Below, piece after piece: positions 17,442 through 27,134 of a stretch of DNA of 64,000 bases (the first letter of the stretch is position 1; each line of letters starts with the position of its first letter). The notes beneath the pieces are model-generated. The model saw only the letters and a program-made list of their open reading frames with translations, was not told where the DNA came from and did no database searches. The position numbers and the translations under genes are program-made. The stretch is taken from contig JABAQQ010000028.1 of NCBI GenBank assembly GCA_019187225.1, forward strand, positions 186,001 to 250,000. The letters run 5' to 3'. Source of the stretch: Saprospiraceae bacterium. Its GTDB lineage: Bacteria; Bacteroidota; Bacteroidia; Chitinophagales; Saprospiraceae.

Positions 17442-18902
17442 TTATTTCCGCACGACTTTCCACACGCCAGCCCCCTTTTGCGAGCGGATATGCAGTGCAT
17501 AAATCCCTCCCGGAAAACGGTTTTGTTCAAAAAGGACATTTTCGCCTGCGTTCAAAATGCGCGCAGTTGACCACATTGTTTTACCCGAAATATCGCTGAG
17601 CTGGATATTCGCTTCGCCTTCCGGCGGGTTGGTGAAAAACACCGACAATCGCTGACCGAAAGGGTTGGGCGATACCTGCGCTTGCAATGCGCTGTTGGGC
17701 TCTTTCGCGGCGACCGTACAACTTGTCGCCGACACGACCGGACTGAAAAAATCGGCGATCTTCTGCGCCCGCGCCAGACGGTCAATGATATAGTGATAAG
17801 CGCCGTTGTTGGCAAAACGGTTGCATTCGAACACCGCCAGTTCCGGAATAAATGCCTGACAATTAAAAAATTCGGTTGCGAACAAAGGCGGGTTGGCGCT
17901 CGATTGAAATGCCGCCGCGATAGCGCCGCTGCCGTAAATGTGCATGTAATTATAATGCCAGGGGGTACAACCCAAATTGCAGTATTGGGAGATCAGCTCG
18001 TATGGCCGACCGAAGTTGAACGGCACCACGCCTTCGCAGGTTTGATGGTACAGATAGACGGCGGGTGTATCGGGGCCTTGCAACCAGTCCTTCGCAGCCG
18101 CTTCGTAAGGAACGCCGCCGAAGAAACTGATCACGCCCAATACGTTGGCATCAAAGCCGTCGGGGTTCAGGGACCCGTCCACGGGGCCGAGGTCGGGGCG
18201 TTGGAGTGCCGCGCCGGAGGGGTTGATCGTTTGCAGGACACAGTTTTCTTCGTAACAATTCAGGAGGTTCGACCCCGGCGCCGGAGCGTCGGCGATGGCG
18301 TAACACGAAGCGGGTTTTTCTTCAGGCCGGTCGAGAAAGCCCACCGCCAGTGAAATGAGCGCGCCGGCGCTTTCCCCGCCAACCAGAACTCTACGGGCGC
18401 AGACGGAATCCTGCGCGGCGCGGGCTTTGAGCCAACGGATAGCGCCTTTCACATCCTGCTGGGCGCGATAGACGGCGCGGATGAGTTCGGACGAGTCGGC
18501 GGCGTAAAGACACCGGACATCCGCGCCCAAAACGGAGAGCAGGCAGTTGGGAGCAGGCACATAATTGTCTTTGTGCCAGCCCTTTCGATAGTTCACGCAG
18601 GCTACGGCGTAGCCGCGCTGCGCCATTTCCTGGGCGAACCACGCGACACCCTCCTTGCAACCCGCGAGCATAAAACCGCCGTGTACGAATACGATGAGCG
18701 GGCGCCCGGTGTTGTTGTCGCCCACGGGTTTGTACAGGTCGAGCGTAAGCGCGACGGGCAGACCCGCGTAGTTGGTGTCGGCGCCGTATTGCAGGTCTTT
18801 TTCGACGTACCAGCCGTAAAGTTTTTCAGTGAAAGGTACCTGGGCGTCGAGGAGGCACGAACGGAGCAGCAAAATGGAAAGCGTGGCGAATAGATATTTC
18901 AC
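17442..18902 (-). CDS. Secreted alpha/beta hydrolase (esterase) with T9SS sorting domain
   Basis: 486 aa. Signal peptide MKYLFATLSILLLRSCLLDAQ. Alpha/beta-hydrolase fold: oxyanion motif VFVHGGFMLAG, nucleophile elbow GGESAGALIS. C-terminal T9SS domain (VSPNPFGQRLSVFF ... GGIYALHIRSQKG). Family members cleave carboxylic esters; the segment IRWLKARAAQDSVCARRV before the elbow is typical of carboxylesterase/BD-FAE relatives. Convergent with the iron locus, so a separate transcription unit. Confidence 0.88.
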   Translation of the reverse strand: MKYLFATLSILLLRSCLLDAQVPFTEKLYGWYVEKDLQYGADTNYAGLPVALTLDLYKPVGDNNTGRPLIVFVHGGFMLAGCKEGVAWFAQEMAQRGYAVACVNYRKGWHKDNYVPAPNCLLSVLGADVRCLYAADSSELIRAVYRAQQDVKGAIRWLKARAAQDSVCARRVLVGGESAGALISLAVGFLDRPEEKPASCYAIADAPAPGSNLLNCYEENCVLQTINPSGAALQRPDLGPVDGSLNPDGFDANVLGVISFFGGVPYEAAAKDWLQGPDTPAVYLYHQTCEGVVPFNFGRPYELISQYCNLGCTPWHYNYMHIYGSGAIAAAFQSSANPPLFATEFFNCQAFIPELAVFECNRFANNGAYHYIIDRLARAQKIADFFSPVVSATSCTVAAKEPNSALQAQVSPNPFGQRLSVFFTNPPEGEANIQLSDISGKTMWSTARILNAGENVLFEQNRFPGGIYALHIRSQKGAGVWKVVRK

Positions 18903-19214
18903 AGGCAGTTTTGTTTTAGACCGGTAAAATTATACACTGAAAGTAAAGCAAAAATACCTCGAAACCTCGCATAGGAAGTATGACTGATATCAGGGATTTG
19001 AAAAAAACCACGGCTCTACCGGATTTCAGGGAGAGCGTTTGTCTCTTACAGGCGATAAAGTGCAAATCGAATAGAACCTGTTCGGGCCATTACAATCTGG
19101 CGCCAACGAGCCGATTGCATGGAACGAGGAGCAGGGCAACAATGGTTAAAACGGTCAAAATCAACCTACCGTAAGCGCATAATCCTATTTTTGCCGTCCT
19201 GTAAACAACTTTTC
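18903..19214. other. Divergent intergenic region, esterase / Fic
   Basis: 312 bases with no gene. Contains the TATTTTTG -7 element for the Fic gene (19186-19193). No repeat element. Confidence 0.5.
19186..19193 (+). promoter_or_regulatory. Candidate -7 element of the Fic gene
   Basis: TATTTTTG, matching TAnnTTTG, 22 bases upstream of the ATG at 19215. It argues against the longer frame starting at 19119. Confidence 0.5.
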
Positions 19215-20555
19215 ATGTCCACCATCGCCGACAAAATCAAACAAATCGAGACGCTGCGTCGCCAAATTGAAGCCCATGGAAAACTCCCCGCCGGGGTGCT
19301 GCGCCGCATCGAATACCGCTTCCGCCTGGAATGCAATTACTATTCTAACCGGCAGGAAGGTGGTACGCTCACCCGGCAGGAGACGCGTACGGTAATGACG
19401 GGCATCATTACCATCGAGGGCAAACCATTGAGCGATGTCCGGGAAATGCAAGGGCACGACAAAACCATGCTCGAGATCATGCGCATTGGGCAAGGCGAGG
19501 TCAGTATTTCTGAAAAACGGATCAAAGACATCCACCGCGCCATCATTGTGGAAGAAGACCCGGAAAAACAGAAACAGGTGGGCGAATGGAAAAGCGAACA
19601 CAATGAGATCATCAACTGGAAAGGTGAAAAATTCGGTTTTGCTCCACCCGGCGAAGTGCAGGAGGCCACGCACGGATTGCTCAATTGGCTCAACGGCGAA
19701 TTGGAAAAGGTAAAACGCGGTAACAAAACAGCCATACATCCGGTGGTGTTGGCTTTTGAATTTCATCATCGTTTCCTGACTATTCACCCTTTTCACGACG
19801 GCAATGGGCGCACCGCCCGGCTTTTGAGCAATCTTATTTTAGTTGCCAATGGTTATCCGCCGTTTTATATCACCGACGAAGAAAAAGAAAAATATAATCG
19901 TTATCTCGCTGACATACAAGGTTATGGCGGCGATCCTGATTTGTTTATCGAGTTCATGTTGGGATTACTGCTGCGCTCGCTGCAACTAACGTTAGATGTG
20001 ATAGAAGGGAGAGATGTGGAGGAAGACGATTGGGAAAAAAGGCTTAGCTTGTTGACAACCCAGCTGCCAACTGAACCATCGCTGCAAAAAATTCGATCCA
20101 GAGAAACCGTGTTCGAAGTGATGAACTTCGTGGTGGTTCCGGTTTTGGAACGTTTACAAACTGTTCTTGCTAAATTCGATCACTTATTCTTGCGTCGTAC
20201 CATGCGATTTGGTACAAACGACGGTATGGGGTTATTTTCTCACATAGATAATGTTTACGAAATCTTGAAAAATCAATACAAGGAGCATACGCAAGACATG
20301 ACTTTTGAAGTCCATTTCGAGGGCTTCACTAAAGCACCGAGCTATGCTTTCGACGTTCGTTTTAGTGTTAAATGGTTGCTTCAGCCATATGACTATTCTT
20401 TATACCTCCCAAAGGAAAGCGAGACTCCTCAATTCGCCCGCCCTTATCACCAATACTACACTGCCGAAGAAATCAAAGACATTGCCAATCAGGTTGGCGC
20501 CCACTTGACCGATATGATCGAGAAAATGGTTCGCAAGCAACAAGGAGATCAATAA
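19215..20555 (+). CDS. Fic-family protein (predicted AMP transferase)
   Basis: 446 aa from the ATG at 19215. Fic motif HPFHDGNGRTAR begins at H191, the complete catalytic loop that binds phosphates for adenylylation. The N-terminal segment SNRQEG at residues 44-49 matches the inhibitory-helix motif (S/T)xxxE(G/N), so this would be a self-inhibited Fic protein. A C-terminal domain of about 170 residues is not recognised. No small antitoxin gene lies next to it, in agreement with inhibition in cis. Confidence 0.92.
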   Translation: MSTIADKIKQIETLRRQIEAHGKLPAGVLRRIEYRFRLECNYYSNRQEGGTLTRQETRTVMTGIITIEGKPLSDVREMQGHDKTMLEIMRIGQGEVSISEKRIKDIHRAIIVEEDPEKQKQVGEWKSEHNEIINWKGEKFGFAPPGEVQEATHGLLNWLNGELEKVKRGNKTAIHPVVLAFEFHHRFLTIHPFHDGNGRTARLLSNLILVANGYPPFYITDEEKEKYNRYLADIQGYGGDPDLFIEFMLGLLLRSLQLTLDVIEGRDVEEDDWEKRLSLLTTQLPTEPSLQKIRSRETVFEVMNFVVVPVLERLQTVLAKFDHLFLRRTMRFGTNDGMGLFSHIDNVYEILKNQYKEHTQDMTFEVHFEGFTKAPSYAFDVRFSVKWLLQPYDYSLYLPKESETPQFARPYHQYYTAEEIKDIANQVGAHLTDMIEKMVRKQQGDQ

Positions 20556-20775
20556 GCCTTTTATGCTATTGATTGTCAATACTTTATATTTTTTCTGAAA
20601 AGTCCGGAAGCAACAAGAAGATCCTTAAGTCCCGCATCCTGTTGATCTTGTCAAGCATGCACGCCCAAACCCGCTCCGTCTGTTTTGTTTCTAAAATTTT
20701 CCAAAAACAAAACAATTCGTTTGTACTTTTCGGCTTGAGATTTTCATTTTCCTAACACAACTAAAAATTTGAACC

Positions 20776-21327
20776 ATGGATCCGGCAGAAAAAACAATGA
20801 TGGACAACCTACTCAAAAACACCGGCAAAAGCCTCGACGAGTGGAAAAAGATCGCCCTGGCGAGCAGTTTTGAAAAACACGGCGAATTGGTGAATTTTCT
20901 CAAAACCGCGTACGGACTGGGATACGGCTATGCCAATTTCATCGTCCACAAAGCCAAAAGTTCGGACGCCGGCTCGGCAGATGACAAAAGCGAACTCATT
21001 GACAACCAATACAAGGGAAAGGAAAATCTGCGCCCCTTCTATGAAACGCTCATGGCGGGTATCCTCCAGATTGGCAGCGATATCGAAGTAGCGCCGAAAA
21101 ACGCCAGCGTCAGCCTGCGGCGCAAAAAACAGTTTTGCCTGCTCGAACCCAAAACCAAAACCCGCCTCGAAGTCGGTCTCAACATGAAAGGGGTGGAGCC
21201 GCAGGGCATCCTCGAAAGTTACGGCTCCAACACCATGTGTTCGCACAAGATACGGATCGAATCCGCCGGCGACATCACGCCCGAAGTGTTCGGCTGGATC
21301 AAAAAGGCGTATGAGCAGGCTGGATGA
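20776..21327 (+). CDS. DUF4287 / DUF5655 protein
   Basis: 183 aa, soluble. N-terminal DUF4287 (TGKSLDEWKKI, KHGELVNFLKTAYGLGYGYANFIVH) followed by DUF5655 (LRPFYETLMAGI, RRKKQFCLLEPKTKTRLEVG). The combination is common in Bacteroidota as a stand-alone protein of unknown function. DUF5655 relates to nucleic-acid-binding domains, but no activity is known. No operon partner: the next gene is convergent. Confidence 0.85.
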   Translation: MDPAEKTMMDNLLKNTGKSLDEWKKIALASSFEKHGELVNFLKTAYGLGYGYANFIVHKAKSSDAGSADDKSELIDNQYKGKENLRPFYETLMAGILQIGSDIEVAPKNASVSLRRKKQFCLLEPKTKTRLEVGLNMKGVEPQGILESYGSNTMCSHKIRIESAGDITPEVFGWIKKAYEQAG

Positions 21328-21358
21328 GTTGTGCGGAAAGGGTTGTTTGCCGGATCTT

Positions 21359-21811
21359 TCACAACTGATTTTTTGTCAGCAGCACCTCCAGCGCTTTGCC
21401 GGCGATCTCGTCGTCCACCCTGAATTTGCCCTTGAGGTACTGGAACACCTTATGCTCCTGGGGCGTCACCACCCCGTCGGCGAGGATGACGTCGAGGCAG
21501 TGATAGAACAGCGGCAGCCGGGTTTGTTCCCGTATGGCGCCGATGGCTGCGTCTATGAGCGCTGCCGGGCTGCCGGCCTGTTCGTAATACCGTCCGGCGC
21601 TTTCGATGAGCGCCCTCGCATCGTGTCCTTTAAAAATATTGCGGCTTTTGATCGTCGTGTAAAAGGAAGCGTTCTCTTCCTCTCCGTCGAGTTCGTTGGC
21701 GCGCAGGCAGGCCATGAGTACCGCCGCGCAGGCTTCGGCTTCGTCGGTGATGTGCAGGTTCAGGTGGGTGGCAGCGGTAGGGGTGCGAAAGAAATCGAGG
21801 GTATTACTCAC
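21359..21811 (-). CDS. TerB-like acidic helical protein
   Basis: 150 aa, all helical. The central part LFYHCLDVILADGVVTPQEHKVFQYLKGKF fits the TerB family (DG...EH acidic metal site as in DGxxxxxE). TerB-like domains occur in stress and tellurite-resistance modules, but no ter genes are here. Separated from uvrC by 85 bp. Confidence 0.7.
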   Translation of the reverse strand: MSNTLDFFRTPTAATHLNLHITDEAEACAAVLMACLRANELDGEEENASFYTTIKSRNIFKGHDARALIESAGRYYEQAGSPAALIDAAIGAIREQTRLPLFYHCLDVILADGVVTPQEHKVFQYLKGKFRVDDEIAGKALEVLLTKNQL

Positions 21812-21896
21812 GGGAGAGTATTTTATCGCTTGAACGGACAGGGGTGAAAAATACAGCGCACAAAGGTGGGTATTTTTGCGATTTTATCCATTTGTC

Positions 21897-23729
21897 TCAA
21901 TTTGAACCGTGCTCTTCGTTTTCCGCTGCCTCCGAAAAATAGCTTGCCACCTTTCCCGCCGCCACCTTCCCCACAATCTTCTCAACTTCAGCTCTTTCCG
22001 CCGCGCGTACCCGCGCCAGCGATCCGAAATGCTGCAACAGTTTTTCCGCCGTTTTGGCGCCGATGCCAGCAATCTCGGTCAGTTCGGTTTTAATAAAATT
22101 CTTGCTGCGCTGGTTGCGGTGGAAGGTAATGCCGAAGCGGTGGGCTTCGTTGCGCGCCTGCTGGATGAGTTTGAGCGACTCCGACTTTTTGTTGATGAGC
22201 GCGGGCACGGGGTCGTCGGGGAAAAATATCTCTTCGAGGCGTTTGGCGATGCCCACAACGGTCATTTTGCCTTCGAGGCCCAACGCGCGCAGGCTTTTCA
22301 TTGCGGCGCTGAGCTGGCCTTTGCCGCCGTCGATGATGACGAGTTGGGGCAACCCCTGGCCTTCGGCAAGCAGGCGTTTGTAGCGGCGGTATACGACCTC
22401 TTCCATCGAGGCGAAGTCGTTGGGACCTTCCACCGATTTCACGTTGTAATGGCGGTAGTCGCGTTTGGAGGGTTTAGCGTTTTTGAAAACGACGCAACTC
22501 GATACGGGGTTCGTTCCCTGCAGGTTGGAGTTGTCGAAACACTCGATCCAGAGCGGCACTTCCTCCATGTGCAGGTCGGCCTGAAGGGTGCGCAGGATGC
22601 GCTCGGCGTGGGTTTGTCTTCCGGTCGCGGTAGCGGCCTGCTTTTTCTTTTGCAGGAGGTGGTATTGCCCGTTCTTTTCCGACAATTCGAGCAATTTTTT
22701 CTTGTCGCCGATCTTCGGCACGGTCACGACCACGTCTTTTTCAGGCAGGACGACCGGGAATGGCACGATGACCTCGGGTGAATGACTCTGGAACCGCTCG
22801 CGCAGGTTTTGAATGGCAAAGACCAGCAAGGTTTCCTTGTCCTCATCCAGATTCTTTGTCAGCGTAAGGGTGTAGGTGTGGATCACCGCGCCGTTCACCA
22901 CCTTGAGAAAGTTGACGAAGGCTTCCTTCTCGTCGTCGGCAATGGCAAACACGTCTACATCGTGGATGTTGGGACTGACCACCGTGCTGCGTCCCTGGTA
23001 GTCTTCGAACAACGATAATTTTTCCTTCAGCAACTGCGCCTGTTCGAATTGCAGGTTTTCCGCCGCGCGCTGCATTTCTTCTTTCAGGTGGTTTTTCACC
23101 GCCGCGAAATTGCCTTTCAGGATGTTTTTGATCTGTTCGATCTTGCGGTTGTAGTCTTCTTCCGTTTCCAAACCCACGCAGGGTGCCGCGCAGTTCTTGA
23201 TATGGTACTCTAAGCAGGGTTTGAATTTTTGTTTTTCAATGTTTTCCTGTGATAGATGGAGCGTGCAGGTGCGGAGCTGGAACAGTTTCCGGATGAGTTC
23301 GGCCACCTGTTCCACCCGGAATTTTTGCAGGTAAGGACCGAAATAGGTAGACCCGTCCTTGATGACCTTCCTGGTCAGGAACACACGCGGAAAGCGCTCG
23401 CGTTTGATGCAGATGTAGACGAGTGGCGATTTTTCGTCTTTGAGCATCACATTGTAGCGCGGCTGGTGTTTTTTGATGAGCGAGTTTTCGAGCAGCAGCG
23501 CGTCGTGCTCGGTTTCCACGATCGTGAACTCGATGTGGTGGGCGTGGCGCACCAGCACCTTCGTTTTGGCGAGCTGGTATTTTTTGTCGCCGAAATAGGA
23601 GGAGAGGCGGTTGCGCAGGTTTTTCGCCTTGCCCACGTAGAGGATAATGCCTTCGGCGTCGAGGTATTTGTAAATGCCGGGCGCGGTCGGAATGCTGGGG
23701 GCAAATTCTTTGAACTGCTCGTTGGTCAC
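21897..23729 (-). CDS. uvrC: Excinuclease ABC subunit C
   Basis: 610 aa, normal size. The incision subunit of nucleotide excision repair. GIY-YIG domain at the N-terminus (GIYKYLDAEGIILYVGKAKNLRNRL), Cys motif CLEYHIKNCAAPC, UVR segment (AENLQFEQAQLLKEKL), RNase H-like 5'-incision domain (ECFDNSNLQGTNPVSSCVVF) and C-terminal HhH (IAGIGAKTAEKLLQHFGS). Confidence 0.97.
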   Translation of the reverse strand: MTNEQFKEFAPSIPTAPGIYKYLDAEGIILYVGKAKNLRNRLSSYFGDKKYQLAKTKVLVRHAHHIEFTIVETEHDALLLENSLIKKHQPRYNVMLKDEKSPLVYICIKRERFPRVFLTRKVIKDGSTYFGPYLQKFRVEQVAELIRKLFQLRTCTLHLSQENIEKQKFKPCLEYHIKNCAAPCVGLETEEDYNRKIEQIKNILKGNFAAVKNHLKEEMQRAAENLQFEQAQLLKEKLSLFEDYQGRSTVVSPNIHDVDVFAIADDEKEAFVNFLKVVNGAVIHTYTLTLTKNLDEDKETLLVFAIQNLRERFQSHSPEVIVPFPVVLPEKDVVVTVPKIGDKKKLLELSEKNGQYHLLQKKKQAATATGRQTHAERILRTLQADLHMEEVPLWIECFDNSNLQGTNPVSSCVVFKNAKPSKRDYRHYNVKSVEGPNDFASMEEVVYRRYKRLLAEGQGLPQLVIIDGGKGQLSAAMKSLRALGLEGKMTVVGIAKRLEEIFFPDDPVPALINKKSESLKLIQQARNEAHRFGITFHRNQRSKNFIKTELTEIAGIGAKTAEKLLQHFGSLARVRAAERAEVEKIVGKVAAGKVASYFSEAAENEEHGSN

Positions 23730-23733
23730 GGCA

Positions 23734-23741
23734 CAAAATTA
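23734..23741 (-). promoter_or_regulatory. Candidate -7 element touching the uvrC start
   Basis: TAATTTTG on the minus strand ends 5 bases before the uvrC ATG. If used, transcription would start at or near the ATG, giving a leaderless or very short leader mRNA. Confidence 0.35.
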
Positions 23742-23808
23742 GAAAGAGACGGAAGGTAAATAACATTCAGTCAAATAGAATTTTGTGCCGGCGAAGTGAA
23801 TTTTTTTG

Positions 23809-23877
23809 GCAAGATTGACAAGAATCACAGGATTTCGGGATGAAATAAAATCCTGTAAATCTTGTAAATCCTGTCAA
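23809..23877. repeat. Palindromic tandem repeat between metG and uvrC
   Basis: Left arm CAAGATTGACAAGAATCACA plus GGATTT; right arm AAAATCCTGTAAATCTTGTA plus AATCCTGTC. The unit is close to that at 10590-10663 (GACAGGATT), so both belong to one sub-family. It could also act as the metG terminator. Confidence 0.8.
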
Positions 23878-23901
23878 AATATAAAAAATCGCGTCAATTT
23901 C

Positions 23902-26049
23902 CTACTTCACCCCCATTCCGTTCGGCCATCCACCGGTCGGGCTGACAAAACCCAACTTCCCCTCTGCGTCTTCCGCAAATAAGATCATGCCCTGCGATTC
24001 CGTGCCCATCATCACGCGCGGCGCGAGATTCGCCAGCACGATCACTTGTTTGCCCACCACTTCTTCCGGCGTAAAGTGTTCGGCAATACCGGACAGGATC
24101 GTACGAGTCTCGAAGCCCATATCCACGCTGAGTTGGAGCAGTTTTTTGGATTTTTCCACTTTTTCCGCGGTCAGGATCGTGCCGGTGCGGATGTCCATTT
24201 TGGCGAAATCGTCGAATTGGATCGTCTCTTTCAAAGGTGCGTATTTTGAAGGTGAAGGTTGAATATTTTGCGCTTGATTCGCCTGTTCGGCAGCGGTCAA
24301 TTTGTCTATTTGTTTCTGGATCACTTCATCCGGGATACGTCCGAACAAATGTTGTGCCTGACCCAGGGCGTGGTTGGGTTGAATGACAGGATTGCCTTCC
24401 ACCAGTTCATTTAAAATATCGAGCAGGTCGCCGCGGTCTTGCAAAGGATTCAGATTTAGCATTGCCCGCAGTTTTTCCGCTGCAAACGGCAGGAAAGGCC
24501 GGGCCGCTACCGAAATTACGGCAACGTATTGTAATGCGAGGTTCATCACCACTTTCACCATTTCCGGGTTTTCCTTTTCGGTTTTCCAGGGTTCGTTGAA
24601 TTGCAGCAGCGCGTTGCCTGCGCTGGATATTTCCATCAAGGTGCCAAGCGCCTCACGGAAATCAAAGCGTACAATTTCCGCGCCTAATTCTTCCAGTTTC
24701 CGGTGAAGCAGGTGTAACTCCTCATCATATTGGCCTGTTTTGTCGGGTTCCCAGCCGCTTTTAAAGGTCAAATCCGGGTTGATGGCCGGCACAATGCCAT
24801 TGTAATATTTGTGCGACAACACCAGCACGCGGTTGACGAAGTTGGCGAGGTTGTTCACCAGTTCGTTGTTGTTCGTTTCCTGAAAACCTTTCCAGGTGAA
24901 TTCGCTGTCGCTTTGTTCCGGCATTTTTTTGATCATATTGTAGCGCAGCACGTCCTCTTGTCCTTTGAATTCCTCGCAGTATTCGTGCACCCAGACCGCC
25001 CAGTTTTTCGAGGTCGAAAGCTTGCGGCCTTCGAGGTTGAGGAACTGGTTGGCAGGCACGTTGACGGGTAAAATGAATTCGCCGTGCGCTTTGAGGATGG
25101 CTGGAAAGATCAGGCAGTGGAACACGATATTATCCTTGCCGATGAAGTGGATGAGCGCCGTGTCGTCGCTTTTCCAGTAAGGTTCCCAGTCCCTGCCGTT
25201 GTCGAGCGCCCATTGTTTTGTAGCCGAGATATAGCCGATGGGAGCATCGAGCCAGACGTAGAGTTTTTTGCCTTCGGCGCCGGGGATTTCGGGCGGCACC
25301 GCTACGCCCCATTCGAGATCGCGGGTCATGGCGCGGGGTTGCAGTCCCTGATCGAGCCAGGAATTGCACTGGCCGAGCACGTGGTTTTTCCAGGCAGCCG
25401 GGTCGTGAAGTTGTTTGCCATCAGCCTGGCCGGTGTTGATCCATTCCCGGAGCCATTGTTCGTGTTGGTCCAATCGCAAAAACCAGTGTTTCGTGGGGCG
25501 CTTCACCGGCACCGAGCCGCTGAGCATGGATCTGGGGCTGATCAGGTCTGTCGGGCTGAGCGTGGAGCCGCATTTTTCGCATTGATCGCCATAGGCGTCG
25601 GGGTTGGCACATATAGGGCAAGTGCCCACGATGTAGCGGTCGGCGAGGAACTGGCCCACCGATTCGTCGTAGTATTGTTCAGTCGTCTCTTCGATAAACT
25701 CCTGCTTCTCATAGAGTTTTCTGAAAAAATCCTGCGAGGTTTGGTGGTGGATCGGCTCCGAAGTGCGGTGATAAATGTCGAATGCGATGCCGATCTTTTC
25801 AAACGTATCCTTCAGCATCGTGTGGTATTTATCAACGATGGCGCGGGGGGTTGTGCCTTCTTTTCGGGCTTTCACGGTAATGGCCGCGCCGTGCTCGTCG
25901 GAGCCGCACACGAAGACGACATCTTTGCCCATCAATCTCAGATAACGCACATAAATATCGGCAGGCAAATACGCTCCGGCCAGGTGACCGATGTGGAGCG
26001 GGCCGTTGGCGTAAGGCAGGGCGGCGGTAACGAGGTATCTTTTTTTCAT
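23902..26049 (-). CDS. metG: Methionyl-tRNA synthetase
   Basis: 715 aa, cytoplasmic. HIGH signature at residues 19-22 (PLHIGHLAG), KMSKS counterpart as KLSTSK, zinc knuckle CPICANPDAYGDQCEKC, anticodon-binding helical domain, and a C-terminal Trbp111-like tRNA-binding domain (FAKMDIRTGTILTAEKVEKS ... LANLAPRVMMGTESQGM). The leader contains about 170 bases of tandem heptamer repeats that end 2 bases before the ATG. Confidence 0.97.
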   Translation of the reverse strand: MKKRYLVTAALPYANGPLHIGHLAGAYLPADIYVRYLRLMGKDVVFVCGSDEHGAAITVKARKEGTTPRAIVDKYHTMLKDTFEKIGIAFDIYHRTSEPIHHQTSQDFFRKLYEKQEFIEETTEQYYDESVGQFLADRYIVGTCPICANPDAYGDQCEKCGSTLSPTDLISPRSMLSGSVPVKRPTKHWFLRLDQHEQWLREWINTGQADGKQLHDPAAWKNHVLGQCNSWLDQGLQPRAMTRDLEWGVAVPPEIPGAEGKKLYVWLDAPIGYISATKQWALDNGRDWEPYWKSDDTALIHFIGKDNIVFHCLIFPAILKAHGEFILPVNVPANQFLNLEGRKLSTSKNWAVWVHEYCEEFKGQEDVLRYNMIKKMPEQSDSEFTWKGFQETNNNELVNNLANFVNRVLVLSHKYYNGIVPAINPDLTFKSGWEPDKTGQYDEELHLLHRKLEELGAEIVRFDFREALGTLMEISSAGNALLQFNEPWKTEKENPEMVKVVMNLALQYVAVISVAARPFLPFAAEKLRAMLNLNPLQDRGDLLDILNELVEGNPVIQPNHALGQAQHLFGRIPDEVIQKQIDKLTAAEQANQAQNIQPSPSKYAPLKETIQFDDFAKMDIRTGTILTAEKVEKSKKLLQLSVDMGFETRTILSGIAEHFTPEEVVGKQVIVLANLAPRVMMGTESQGMILFAEDAEGKLGFVSPTGGWPNGMGVK

Positions 26050-26051
26050 TT

Positions 26052-26222
26052 CAGGACGGTGGACGGTGGACGGTAGACGGTGGACGGTGGACGGTGGACG
26101 GTGGACGGTGGACGGTGGACGGTGGACGGTAGACGGTGGACGGTAGACGGTGGACGGCTACTTGCATTTTATGCAGTTTGCCCTCTACCCTCCATCTTCT
26201 ACCTTCCACCCTCTACCCTTTT
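26052..26222. repeat. Tandem heptamer element in the metG leader
   Basis: About 15 tandem copies of GGACGGT/AGACGGT from 26052 to 26160, then a degenerate complementary arm (CTACCCTCCATCTTCTACC) at 26185-26222. On the metG mRNA it reads CCGTCCA repeated, directly abutting the ATG. The metG -7 element lies outside it, so it would be transcribed. Confidence 0.88.
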
Positions 26223-26232
26223 TGGAAAGGCG

Positions 26233-26240
26233 CAAAAGTA
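26233..26240 (-). promoter_or_regulatory. Candidate -7 element of metG
   Basis: TACTTTTG on the minus strand, upstream of the heptamer array; predicts a leader of about 175 nt made mostly of repeats. Confidence 0.5.
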
Positions 26241-26292
26241 CGGCGGGGAGAACAGAAAAAAGCGGGGGAAAAGTTCTTTTCGCAATGAGGTC

Positions 26293-26895
26293 TTAAACCA
26301 ACTCCTCCCTTACCGCCACCCACTCGATCCCTTTCACCATCCGCTCGAACCACTTGAGCGGCGCCTGCGTCTTGTCGCCCGTTTGGGTATCGCACTTGAA
26401 AAACAGGTAGTAGAGTTGCAGGCAATACTCCATACGTTGAAGCAGGGCGTCGAGGGTCTTGCCTCCGGGTCCCTGGCCGTGTCGTTCGGTCAGCCAGGCA
26501 TAGTAGGCGTCGTCGTGGGTTTCGATGACATCCAACACCTCGCGGTCGGCCGTATGTGCTTCCAGATAACGCCGGGCGAGAATGCCGTGGTGTTTTTGCC
26601 AGTCGCGCGGACGGCTGCGGTCTTCGGCATATTTGAAAGTGTCGTGGGTAAAAGCGATCAGTCGCAGTTGTTCACGTCTTGTATCCGGAAGATGCCGGAT
26701 CAGATCAATATTGCTCAGCACTTCGCGCACGTGCAGCGCCACTTTGCCTTCAGGATGACCGAAACGCGGCTCGCCCCACAACAGGCCGTGCCGAAATTCC
26801 GCTGTCGTCAGCAGGCGCCGCTCGAGCGGGGTTTCAGGTCGCAGCAGGTCGGCAAGAGCATGCGGGTCTTCCAAAAGGCGCTTCGTCAATGGCAT
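26293..26895 (-). CDS. HD-domain phosphohydrolase-like protein
   Basis: 200 aa. Metal-binding HD pattern: FGHPEGKVALHVREV (first His), FTHDTFKY (the HD pair) and VIETHDDAYY. HD proteins hydrolyse phosphate esters, often of nucleotides, and the substrate is not predictable here. Single gene on the minus strand, 240 bp from HtrA, which is divergent. Confidence 0.75.
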   Translation of the reverse strand: MPLTKRLLEDPHALADLLRPETPLERRLLTTAEFRHGLLWGEPRFGHPEGKVALHVREVLSNIDLIRHLPDTRREQLRLIAFTHDTFKYAEDRSRPRDWQKHHGILARRYLEAHTADREVLDVIETHDDAYYAWLTERHGQGPGGKTLDALLQRMEYCLQLYYLFFKCDTQTGDKTQAPLKWFERMVKGIEWVAVREELV

Positions 26896-27134
26896 TGGTC
26901 GGTCAAAAAAAGCAGTTGGTCGGGCAAAGTCAGCAAGGCTGACATAATGTCAAAAATTAGCCGTTTAGCACAGGATTTGTTGTAAAAAACGGGCGTTGCT
27001 GCGAAGATAAGCGGTCTGGTTAATGCGAAGTTAAAATACTCCAAACCAGCAGCAATTCAGCCATATCTTCGTTTTCATAACATTGCTTTTCAACAAAAGT
27101 CAGGCAAACATAAAACCTTTAAATCTCTGCATCC

